NCBI RefSeq assembly: GCF_017876675.1
Contig: NZ_JAGIOI010000001.1
Span: forward strand, 1,364,001 to 1,428,000
From: Arthrobacter stackebrandtii
GTDB taxonomy: Bacteria; Actinomycetota; Actinomycetes; Actinomycetales; Micrococcaceae
Length of the DNA: 64,000 nucleotides
Direction: 5' to 3'
Shown here: piece after piece, positions 25,438-33,600 of the stretch
Numbering within the stretch: position 1 is the first letter of the stretch
How the letters are laid out: each line of letters opens with the position of its first letter
Translations under genes and position numbers: made by a program
Notes under the pieces: model-generated
Seen by the model: only the letters and a program-made list of their open reading frames with translations
Told to the model about the DNA's origin: nothing
The model's database searches: none

Positions 25438-26373
25438 CTAGTGTGAGGCGGCGGATGCAAGGTCCGCCCGGTTGGTGTCGGTGAGCTCGGTGCGCCAGCT
25501 GCGCTGCGGCGTCCAGCCCAAAACTTTTTGTGCCTTGGCAATGGAAAAGGCCGGGCTTGTGCCGGTCAGCCCGGCAGCCAGGGCTTCGCTGCCCGGCAGG
25601 AATTGCGGCATGAGCTTGTCCAGCGGTTCTTTTGCGAGAGCATCTGCGGCGCCCACAAAAAAGGTCTGGGCGTTCTCGATTGAATCCATCTTCTCCAGCA
25701 GCACGGCCAGGAAGTCAGCCACGTCGCGGGCATCGACGTAGTTGAACAGTGCCGGTGCGGACAGGGCAGGATCGGCCAGCCGCTCCGCGAGCGTGTGGCC
25801 CTGTTGGGTGGGTGCGCCCTCCCATTCCTCCGGGGAGATGACGTAGCACGGCCGGAACGCGGCATACCGCGTGGTGTGGCCGTGCGCCGTGGCGAACATG
25901 CGCATGACCTGCTCGGCCACCAGCTTGGACAGCGCGTACGCGTTCCAGGGCTTCGGCTCGGTGTTTTCATCCAGCGGGAAGCTCTCCGGCAACCATCCTG
26001 AGGGGTTCCCGTAACCCAGGACGGTGGGGCTGGAGGCGGTGACGATCCGTCCCACCCCGTTCTCGGTGGCGGCCGCGAAAACGTTGTACGCCAGCATGGT
26101 GTTCGTCCTGAGGATCACGTCTTCCGGCGCGCTGAAGGGAACGGCGATCGCTGCCAGGTGGATGACGGCGTCGGGCGTGTGCCGGGCCATGACCTCCTGC
26201 ACCGCCGCCGCGTCGAGCAGGTCAATGGATTCCTGCACGACGCCGGCCGGCGCAGGGTCCCCCGGCAGGGCGCCGCGGTCCACGGAAACCACGGTGTGGC
26301 CCGATGCGGCAAAACCGGCAACGACGCTGCGGCCGAGGCGGCCGGAACCGCCGGTGATGAGAACAGTGCTCAT
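25438..26373 (-). CDS. NAD-dependent epimerase/dehydratase family, probable uronate dehydrogenase
   Basis: A 311-residue extended short-chain dehydrogenase. The nucleotide motif is GGSGRLG (8-14), the catalytic pair is Tyr146 and Lys150 (NAYALSK), and a serine lies in VTASSPTV. In this operon, beside KdgD and the semialdehyde dehydrogenase, the best reading is uronate dehydrogenase: oxidation of galacturonate or glucuronate to the aldaro-lactone with NAD+. A UDP-sugar epimerase is less likely because no nucleotide-sugar genes are near. It starts 3 bases after the Gfo/Idh stop, so the two are translationally linked. Confidence 0.78.
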   Translation of the reverse strand: MSTVLITGGSGRLGRSVVAGFAASGHTVVSVDRGALPGDPAPAGVVQESIDLLDAAAVQEVMARHTPDAVIHLAAIAVPFSAPEDVILRTNTMLAYNVFAAATENGVGRIVTASSPTVLGYGNPSGWLPESFPLDENTEPKPWNAYALSKLVAEQVMRMFATAHGHTTRYAAFRPCYVISPEEWEGAPTQQGHTLAERLADPALSAPALFNYVDARDVADFLAVLLEKMDSIENAQTFFVGAADALAKEPLDKLMPQFLPGSEALAAGLTGTSPAFSIAKAQKVLGWTPQRSWRTELTDTNRADLASAASH

Positions 26374-26376
26374 GGA

Positions 26377-27798
26377 TCAGCCTTCCTTGTTGTTGTCCGT
26401 GTGGCGGGACAGCTCGGCGCCCAGGCCCAGTGAGGGAATGCTGACGGGAAGTCCGGTGACCAGGGAGTCGTTGCCGGCGATGCCCACGGACACGGCGCGC
26501 AGCCCGTCCATGTAGCCGGAGGGGCGGCCCAGCGGGTCCTCTCCGGGGCCGTTGAACAGGTCTGCGAGCAGCAGCACGTCGCCGCCGCCGTGGCCGCCTT
26601 CGCCGTTGACGATCTCTACCTCGCGGGCAGCCTCCCAGTGGCGCTGGACCACGAGCCGCTCGCCGTTGCGGCGCACGGCATCTTCCTCATCGACGGGGGT
26701 GGCGCTGGGGTCCAGGACGTTCTTCTTGTCGTTGCTGTCGTGGACTGCCGCCCGCTCGACCACCTCCAGTTCGGCGCGGCCCTCGGTGCCGTTGACGGCC
26801 ACGCGGTAGCCTTCCCACGGGCTGTGGGCGTTGAGGGAGTAGCTCAAGGTGGGTCCGCCGTCGTAATCCACGGTCAGGGCCATGTTGTCCTCGATCGTAA
26901 TGCCTGCGGAGAACACGTCCTGGTCCCGGATGTAGCCGTCAAACTTTTCGTTCGCCAGGTACAGGGCCGCCAGCTTGTCGTCCTCGCGCATGTCCAGGGC
27001 AAAGGGGTCGCTGACGCCGTCGAGGGTGCCGCGCGCGGGGCGTTCGCCGAGGCCGCGGTCCGCTGCATTCTCCGCGCCGTAAAAGCGCAGCCCGCCGGAG
27101 GCGTAGACGCGGGCCGGCGAATCGTTGAGCCACCAGTTGACCAGGTCAAAGTGGTGGGAGGCCTTGTGGATGAGCAGGCCGCCTGAGTTCTTCTTCTCGC
27201 GGTGCCAGCGGCGGAAGTAGTCGGCGCCGTGGACGGTGTCCAGCATCCAGCTGAAGTCGATGCTGGTGACCTTGCCGATGGCGCCGCTCTGGATGATCTC
27301 CTTCAGGGCGCTGTTGCGCGGGGAATAGCGGTAGTTGAAGGTGACCACCACGTTGCGCCCGGTTGCCTCGATCGCCTCGGTGATGCGCCGGCAGCCCTCG
27401 GCATCGATGGTGAGCGGTTTTTCCACCACGACGTCGGCTCCTGCGTTGAGTGCCTCGACAATGTAGTCCGCGTGGGTAAAGTCGGGCGACGTGACGATGA
27501 CACGGTCTATGCCGTTGTCCCTGATGAAATCAGTCAATTCTGCCGGGTCAAAGGAGGACGGGGCCGGCGCAGGGTTGCCGTGATCGGCACCGAGGCCACC
27601 GGCCAGGGCCGTGTAATAGCCGGTGCGGCCGGGATTGACGTCGCCGATCGCCACCAGTTCGGCCACGTCGGCGTGTGCGCCCATGATGGCTTGCACGTAC
27701 ATTTCGGCACGTGATCCGGCACCGACGAGGGCAAAACGGGTCTTCTTGTTCGACGGCGCTGCTGCGTCCGTTCCGGCTGCTGCCACTGCGGTACTCAT
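26377..27798 (-). CDS. Gfo/Idh/MocA family oxidoreductase
   Basis: A 473-residue NAD(P)-dependent sugar oxidoreductase. Rossmann motif FALVGAGSRAE (22-32); EKP at 126-128 in VVVEKPLTIDAEG; then the alpha/beta domain with LIHKASHHFDLVNWWL carrying the conserved HxxD-type catalytic segment. It is longer than the 350-residue norm because of insertions in the C-terminal half. It is first in the leftward uronate operon, with a perfect-looking LacI operator 93 bases upstream. GAAAGG is further from the ATG than ideal. The substrate is unknown; oxidation or inversion of an imported uronoside is plausible. Confidence 0.85.
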   Translation of the reverse strand: MSTAVAAAGTDAAAPSNKKTRFALVGAGSRAEMYVQAIMGAHADVAELVAIGDVNPGRTGYYTALAGGLGADHGNPAPAPSSFDPAELTDFIRDNGIDRVIVTSPDFTHADYIVEALNAGADVVVEKPLTIDAEGCRRITEAIEATGRNVVVTFNYRYSPRNSALKEIIQSGAIGKVTSIDFSWMLDTVHGADYFRRWHREKKNSGGLLIHKASHHFDLVNWWLNDSPARVYASGGLRFYGAENAADRGLGERPARGTLDGVSDPFALDMREDDKLAALYLANEKFDGYIRDQDVFSAGITIEDNMALTVDYDGGPTLSYSLNAHSPWEGYRVAVNGTEGRAELEVVERAAVHDSNDKKNVLDPSATPVDEEDAVRRNGERLVVQRHWEAAREVEIVNGEGGHGGGDVLLLADLFNGPGEDPLGRPSGYMDGLRAVSVGIAGNDSLVTGLPVSIPSLGLGAELSRHTDNNKEG

Positions 27799-27890
27799 GA
27801 GCTTGGATGACCTTTCACAACGCTGTAATGGATTCATGCCCCCACTTTTCACGGCTTCCCTTTGAGTGGCCGGGCGTATTGGGGTAGATT

Positions 27891-27910
27891 TTGAGAAAGC
27901 GTTTTCTCAA
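27891..27910. promoter_or_regulatory. LacI-type operator between the uronate operon and its regulator
   Basis: TTGAGAAAGCGTTTTCTCAA is a 20-base palindrome broken only near its centre. It lies between the leftward Gfo/Idh operon and the rightward lacI-type gene, overlapping a possible -35 (TTGAGA) with CATATA 17 bases on, so autoregulation is expected. Confidence 0.8.
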
Positions 27911-28008
27911 TCCCATATATGATTTGTATCAACAGTCCGGGCGTCCCGTCAAGGGCAGGCAGCGCGGCCGCCGATTTGATCCCGCCCCCTAGTCAAAAAG
28001 GAACCTCC

Positions 28009-29043
28009 ATGGCCAAGCGAGACCGACCCGCCCGCATAGGGATATCCGACGTTGCCGCGAAGGCAGGAGTCTCGCTGGCGACGGTTTCCCGGGTCATGAA
28101 CGGGAACTTTCGCGTTGACCCCGACATCGCAGCCAGGGTGCGTGCGGCAGCGACAGAGCTGAAGTACCAGCCGAACCCCATGGGCCGCAACCTGGCGCGG
28201 GGGAAAACCGACACGATCGGCGTGGTCGTGCCGGACCTCGGCAACCCCACGTTCCAGGGCGTGTTGCGCGGTGTCAGCCGGGCAGCAGCACACGACGGCT
28301 ACCGGGTGCTCATTGCCGACTCCTCAGAAGTTTCCAGCGAGGAATCGATTCTGGCCGGGGAAGCCCGCAGGAGATGTGACGGCGTGGTGCTGTGTGCACC
28401 GCGCATGGGCTCGTCTGAATTGGAGGAGCTGGCACCGAGCCTGCATCCACTGGTGTTGGTCAACCGCACCACCGACGCCGAGGACAGCCCCAGCGTGATG
28501 GTGGACTACGGCCAGGGCATCCAGGATCTCGCCACGCACCTGGCCGACCTTGGACACGTCCGGATTGCCTATGTCTCAGGACCTGAGAGCAGCGCATCCA
28601 ACGCGCTGCGCCTGGCCGGACTGGAAAAATTCAAGCAGGGCCACCCGCACGTTGAGCTGGCCATCCTGCACAGCGGCTCCACCTTTGAAGACGGTTACGA
28701 GTCTGCCGGCGATGTGGTCGCATCCGGGGCCACAGGGATCCTGGCGTTCAACGACCTGACCGCCATGGGCCTGCTCAGCAGCCTGAATGAGCGCGGCATC
28801 AAGGTGCCGGAGGACGTCTCCGTCACGGGTTTCGACGACATCCCGTTCGCCCAGTACACCACGCCTCCCCTGACGACGGCGGCCGTGCCGATCACCGAGG
28901 TTGGCGAGCATGCCTGGGCGCAGATGCGGGACCTGCTCAACGGCACATCGACCACGGAATCCGTGCAGGTCTTCCAGCCCCACGTGGTGGCACGCGGCAG
29001 CACCGGGGTCCCGGCGAAGTTGAAGGCCAGTTCGCCGAAATAG
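28009..29043 (+). CDS. LacI family transcriptional regulator of the uronate island
   Basis: A 344-residue LacI-type repressor. The helix-turn-helix is GISDVAAKAGVSLATVSRVMNG (about 9-30), followed by the hinge helix region NPMGRNLARGKT. The ligand-binding domain runs from IGVVVPDLGNPTFQGVL to the end, with the FDDIPFAQY..PPLTT signature. AAAAAGGAACC precedes the ATG. It is divergent from the uronate operon with a palindromic operator between, and copies of the same operator lie at 10960 and 11007. The inducer is probably a uronate, aldarate or imported oligomer. A 12-bp hairpin ends the gene. Confidence 0.92.
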   Translation: MAKRDRPARIGISDVAAKAGVSLATVSRVMNGNFRVDPDIAARVRAAATELKYQPNPMGRNLARGKTDTIGVVVPDLGNPTFQGVLRGVSRAAAHDGYRVLIADSSEVSSEESILAGEARRRCDGVVLCAPRMGSSELEELAPSLHPLVLVNRTTDAEDSPSVMVDYGQGIQDLATHLADLGHVRIAYVSGPESSASNALRLAGLEKFKQGHPHVELAILHSGSTFEDGYESAGDVVASGATGILAFNDLTAMGLLSSLNERGIKVPEDVSVTGFDDIPFAQYTTPPLTTAAVPITEVGEHAWAQMRDLLNGTSTTESVQVFQPHVVARGSTGVPAKLKASSPK

Positions 29044-29069
29044 CCGGATGGGCCAACGATCCCGAAGGC

Positions 29070-29105
29070 CCCAAGGTCCAGACGCGCCAGCGCCTGGACC
29101 TTGGG
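29070..29105 (+). terminator. hairpin after the LacI regulator gene
   Basis: CCCAAGGTCCAG and its exact complement (29094-29105) with a 12-base loop, 26 bases after the stop. No T-run. Confidence 0.5.
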
Positions 29106-29216
29106 AGCCGACGGGTGGGCCCACGGCGGCAAGAGCCCCGCGCCGAGGAACGAGGTGTGGGAGCCGACGGGTGGGCCCACGGCGGCAAGGGCCCCGCGCC
29201 GAGGAACGAGGTGTGG
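29105..29216. repeat. two tandem copies of a 56-bp unit
   Basis: Positions 29105-29160 and 29161-29216 are identical except for one base (AAGAG versus AAGGG). A third partial copy (GAGCCG) follows. Each unit holds GTGGGCCCAC, a 10-base palindrome. The repeat lies between the convergent lacI-type gene and the DadA-like gene. Confidence 0.85.
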
Positions 29217-29229
29217 GAGCCGCCGGGGA

Positions 29230-30489
29230 TCAGCGCAACGGGTTGAAGTGGTGCATGGTGGCGGGAGGGGTGTTGCCCGTGAGCCCGGCCGCCACCATCT
29301 TGCCGGTGAGCGGGCCCAGCGCGATCCCCCACATGCCGTGGCCGCCGGCCACGTGCACGCGCGGCGACTTCGTGGCGCCCACGAGAGGGAAGCCATCCGT
29401 GGTGCAGGGCCGCGAGCCCACCCATTCCTCTGCCCGGTCCTCCCAGTTGATGCCGGTGAACATGGGCGAGGCCGCATCAACGATCGCCTTGATGCGGCGC
29501 GGGTCCAGGGGCGCGTCGGCATCGCGGAACTCCATCATGCCGGCCACCCGGAACCTGTCGCCCAGTGGCGTGCACGCCACGCGTTGCGCCGGGAAGTAGA
29601 TGGGGTGGGTGGGCATTTCGTCGGGAACCACAGTGAAGCTGTAGCCGCGCCCGGCCTGGACCACCCGCTTGACGCCGAACTTGCGCGCGAGCGTCCCCAG
29701 CCACGCACCCGTGGCGAGGACAACGGCGTCGGCCTTGATGAGCCGGCCCTCTGAGCCGACCACATCCACCCCGGCGCCGGTGTCGCGGACGTCGAACACG
29801 GTGAAGGCGGTGGCAAGGGTCGCGCCGCGGGCCACCACGGCTGCTGCGAGCGCCTGCATGAACGCCGGCGGGTGGATGAAGCGCTGCTTGTGAATCTGGA
29901 TGCCGGCCACCACACCGCTGCCAAGCGTGGGCTCCAGTTCACGGATCTCGGCCCCGTCCATGAGGCTGAAGTCCACGTCGCCGCCGGTTTCCCGGATGAC
30001 ATGGAACTCCTTGACCAGGGCGTCGCGGTCCTTGAGCGAGGCAAAGCCGGTGAGGAACGGCTCGGCAGGATAAGTGGGCTCGGCCATGGCGGGGGTGCCG
30101 GCGGCAATCTCGTCGAAGGCATCAATCCCTGAGCGGCCAATCTCGGCGAAGATCGCCATGGCGGCCCGCCACTTGCCGGGCGTGCAATTGCGGGCAAAGC
30201 CCAGCAGGAACTTCAGCAGGGCGGGGTCGGTGGAGGCCGGAATGTACAGCGGCGAGGCCGGATCCAGCATGGCCTTGACCCCGTACGTCAGCACGGACGG
30301 CTCACTCAGCGGCAGGGTCAGGGCCGGGGTCAGCCAGCCCGCGTTGCCCCAGGACGAGCCCGACGCCACCTCGCCGCGTTCCACCACGGTGACCTTGATG
30401 CCCTGCTCCTGCAGGTACCAGGCCGTGGACAGCCCAATGATTCCCGCACCAACAACAACTACATGCCCAGGCGCCTTTGCACTGACCAC
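29230..30489 (-). CDS. FAD-dependent D-amino acid dehydrogenase-like oxidoreductase
   Basis: A 419-residue DAO-family flavoprotein. The FAD motif is VVVVGAGIIGLSTAWYL (about 9-25). WGNAGWLTPALTLPL follows, as in DadA. The C-terminus has the second nucleotide-contact region HVAGGHGMWGIALGP. It would oxidise D-amino acids to keto acids, passing electrons to the respiratory chain. The GTG at 30489 is preceded by GAGGAG with an 8-base gap, a strong site. It has no obvious link to pectin catabolism and may be a core gene between the two islands. Other DAO-family substrates, for example sarcosine-like amines, cannot be excluded. Confidence 0.87.
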   Translation of the reverse strand: MVSAKAPGHVVVVGAGIIGLSTAWYLQEQGIKVTVVERGEVASGSSWGNAGWLTPALTLPLSEPSVLTYGVKAMLDPASPLYIPASTDPALLKFLLGFARNCTPGKWRAAMAIFAEIGRSGIDAFDEIAAGTPAMAEPTYPAEPFLTGFASLKDRDALVKEFHVIRETGGDVDFSLMDGAEIRELEPTLGSGVVAGIQIHKQRFIHPPAFMQALAAAVVARGATLATAFTVFDVRDTGAGVDVVGSEGRLIKADAVVLATGAWLGTLARKFGVKRVVQAGRGYSFTVVPDEMPTHPIYFPAQRVACTPLGDRFRVAGMMEFRDADAPLDPRRIKAIVDAASPMFTGINWEDRAEEWVGSRPCTTDGFPLVGATKSPRVHVAGGHGMWGIALGPLTGKMVAAGLTGNTPPATMHHFNPLR

Positions 30490-30585
30490 GATTCACACTC
30501 CTCGCGCGATTGGCCGGCCTGCTGCCGACGCTGTTCCCAACATAATCATGTTTGGCACTTCCCCCAAATGGCGCTCGCGCGAAAG

Positions 30586-30631
30586 CACGACGGCGCGTCC
30601 CCCGCTTGGGTGGGGAACGCGCCGTCGTGCC
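30586..30631 (-). terminator. long hairpin after the rhamnogalacturonan lyase/esterase gene
   Basis: GCACGACGGCGCGTCCCC is repeated as a complement with one mismatch (GGGAACGCGCCGTCGTGC) around a 10-base loop. It lies about 26 bases beyond the stop of the 1834-residue gene. Confidence 0.6.
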
Positions 30632-30656
30632 TGGGTTGGGTTGGTTGACGGGAGGG

Positions 30657-33600
30657 CTAGTTGACGGGCGGCCCCGTCACCTTGATGCCGGTCCAGCCGT
30701 GGAGGGATCCGTCCCCGTTGAACAGGACCAGCTTGTTGTTGCCGGGCCGGGTGCTGTCCGGGGTGGTCACCGTGATGGTGCCGTCCTCGGATGCCTTGTG
30801 CCAGCCGAGGCCGCTCTCGTTGAGGTAAACGTAGAACAATTCGCCGGCGGCCAGGTTGGCAAGCACCACCTCGGAGGCGCCACGCGGGAACTTCTCCTTG
30901 TCCAGGCCAAGATCAAGCTGGGTGTCCTTCTTGAGCGTCTTGGCATCGGCCGGGGCCGGCGCGGGTGCCGGCTCCGGGTGGACGGCCTCCCCTGGTGCCG
31001 GTTCGGCGCCCGTGTAGGCGATGCTCGGTGCCGCCGGCTTCGCCATGCCCTCACCCAGGAAGTACGAGGTGTGGGGAGGCTGGTTGTAGGCGGTGTTCTG
31101 CCAGGCCACGCCCATGCGGTAAACCGGGTCCGATTGCAGGGTTCGCAGCCGGTTCTCGGTCAGATCCACGGTGGTGGCGATGCGCAGAGCCGAGGAGTCG
31201 TCCAAACGGGTCACGATTTCCTCGCGCCAGTCGCCGAAGAGATCGGCCTGCAGCGAGGGGTTGCCCTTGGTGTCGTTGTTGGACAGGGTTCCTTCCGCAC
31301 GGTAGACCTCCTTGCTGGTGTTGGTGGTCCAGTCCCACTTGGAGATGGTGGGCACCCCGGTGCGGGTTTCTTCGGTCCAGGCATGGTCGGTGATCTCCCG
31401 CAGGAGGTCCCCGTCCCACCAGGTGAGGAAGTTGGCTGCCGGGATGGACGTGCTGATGAGTTCGCCGTTGGCGGCCACCAGCTGTCCCACGGGCGAGTTC
31501 CATGCTGCGTCGCCGCCGATGGCCCAGCCTTCGGCACCGGGGTGCGTCGGGTCGATGTCGGCCATGGCGCCGCGGCCGGTGTCCTTGATGGCCGGAATCG
31601 ACCAGAGCACCTCGCCGGTGGCGGCGTCGCGGAAGGTGGCGCCGATGCCGTGCTTGGAGGGTGCTTCCTCGTGGGTGGCAAACACCTCCAGGCCGGGACG
31701 GGACGGGTCAAAGTCGGAGACATGGAGCGCGTCGCCGTGGCCCAGCTTCGTGTTGTACAGCACCGAGCCGTTGTCGTCGAGGGTCATGGAGCCGAAGACG
31801 ATCTCATCCTTCTGGTCCCCGTCAACGTCGGCCACCGAGAACTGGTGGTTGCCCTGGCCGCGGTACTCGTCGCCGGCCTGGTTGGAGTCAAACACCCAGC
31901 GCTCGTTGAGCGAGGTGCCGTCGAAGTCGTAGGCGGCAACAACGGTGCGGGTGTAATAGCCCCGGCTGAAGACCACGCTGGGGTGCTCGCCGTCGAGGTG
32001 GGCCACCCCGGCAAGGAAGCGGTCCACGCGGTTGCCGTAGCCGTCGCCCCACGCGCCCACATCCCCGCGTTCCGGGGTGTAGTCGATCGTGTCCACGGCG
32101 GCGCCGGTCTCGCCGTTGAAGACGGTGAGGTATTCGGGGCCGGTGAGCACGTAGCCGCTGGAGTTGCGGTAGTCGGCCCGGGCGTCGCCAATCACGGTGC
32201 CCACGCCGTCAACCGTGCCGTCTGCCGTCTTCAGCGTGACCTCGGCCTTGCCGTCGCCGTCCAGGTCGTAGACCTGGAACTGGGTGTAGTGCGCACCGGC
32301 CCGGATGTTCTTGCCCAGGTCGATGCGCCACAGCCGGGTGCCGTCCAGCTTGTAGGCGTCCACGTACACGATTCCGGTGTAGCCGGCCTGCGAGTTGTCC
32401 TTGGAAATGGATGGGTCCCACTTCAGGATGATCTCGTAGCTGCCGTCTCCGTCAACGTCGCCGATGGAGGCGTCCGAGGCCCGGTATGTGTAGGGCTGGC
32501 CGTCCTTGGTGTAATCGTCGGCCGGCTTGTCCAGCGGCACGTCAAGCGTCTGGGAATCCCACACCGTGAAGGGCTCGGTGGCCCACAGCTCGGCACCGTT
32601 GAGCACCGTGGAAATCCGGTAGCTCGAGGCCGCTGTGCCGCCGGCGTCCAACACGTTGGTGCTGCCGGTGACGGGCGCCCCGGTGACCAGTTCGCCGTCG
32701 CGGTAGACGTTGAACGCAATCGCCTCGGGGTCAAGGCCCAGCATGCGCCAGCCCACGTAGACGCCTTCTCCGGTGGCCACGGCCACGGGTGCCCGGTCCA
32801 GGCGTTCCGCCTGGCGGACCAGGGTGGTGACTGCTTCGGTGGTGACGGTCCCGGACTTCTCCGAGACGCCGCCGCCGTTCACTGATGCCACGGCGTACTT
32901 GTACGCAATGGTGGTCAGCACGCTCGTGTCCTTGTACTCCGTGCCCCCGGCACGCCCCAGCAGCTTGAAGTCGCTGAAGCTGCCGTCGGCCTTCGCATCG
33001 GCGCGGAACACCTGGTAGAACAGGGCCCCGTCCGCTGCAGGCCAGGACAGGGAGACGTCGTTCTTGTTGACGGCGCCCAGGACGGGTTGGCCGGGGACGG
33101 CGGCCTTGGCCACGGAGGAGTCAACGGTGGCCACTTCGATGGTGTTGGACGGCACGGACTCGGCGCCGGAGACGTCCAGGGTCACCACGTAATAGCTGTA
33201 GTCCAGGCCGATCTCGGCGGTGGAGTCAAGGAATTCCGACGCCGTTGCCTCCCCGAGCGGTTCGGCCGCCTCCGCGGTGCTGGACTTGCGGTAGACGCGG
33301 TAGCTGCCCGCGTCGGTGCCGGTCCAGGCCAGGGAAACAGTTGCGGATGCGTCGCCGATGGAGACGTCCGTGGCTGCGAGCGCGGACGGTGCCAGCAGCA
33401 GCGGCGTGATCTCAATGCCGTTCAGGCGTGAGGAGCTGCCACCCATGACGATGTTCAGTTGGCCGTCCAGAACCTGAACAGGCTGGCTGAGCTTGGCCGA
33501 GACCGAGCCCTTGCCGGCATTGGAGGCGCCAAAGTCCTTGCCCTCAATGATGACGTCCGACTTGGACGTGCCAATCCAGTCGCCGTTGTACGTCTTGACG

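Noticed and set aside
29105-29216. CRISPR-like repeats
   Set aside because: Only two directly joined 56-base copies and no spacers, so it is a tandem duplication.
30552-32885. 777-residue open frame on the plus strand
   Set aside because: It is wholly antisense to the PL11 part of the 1834-residue protein, which has clear domains; the frame is Gly/Val/His-rich and has no motif. It is a high-GC shadow.
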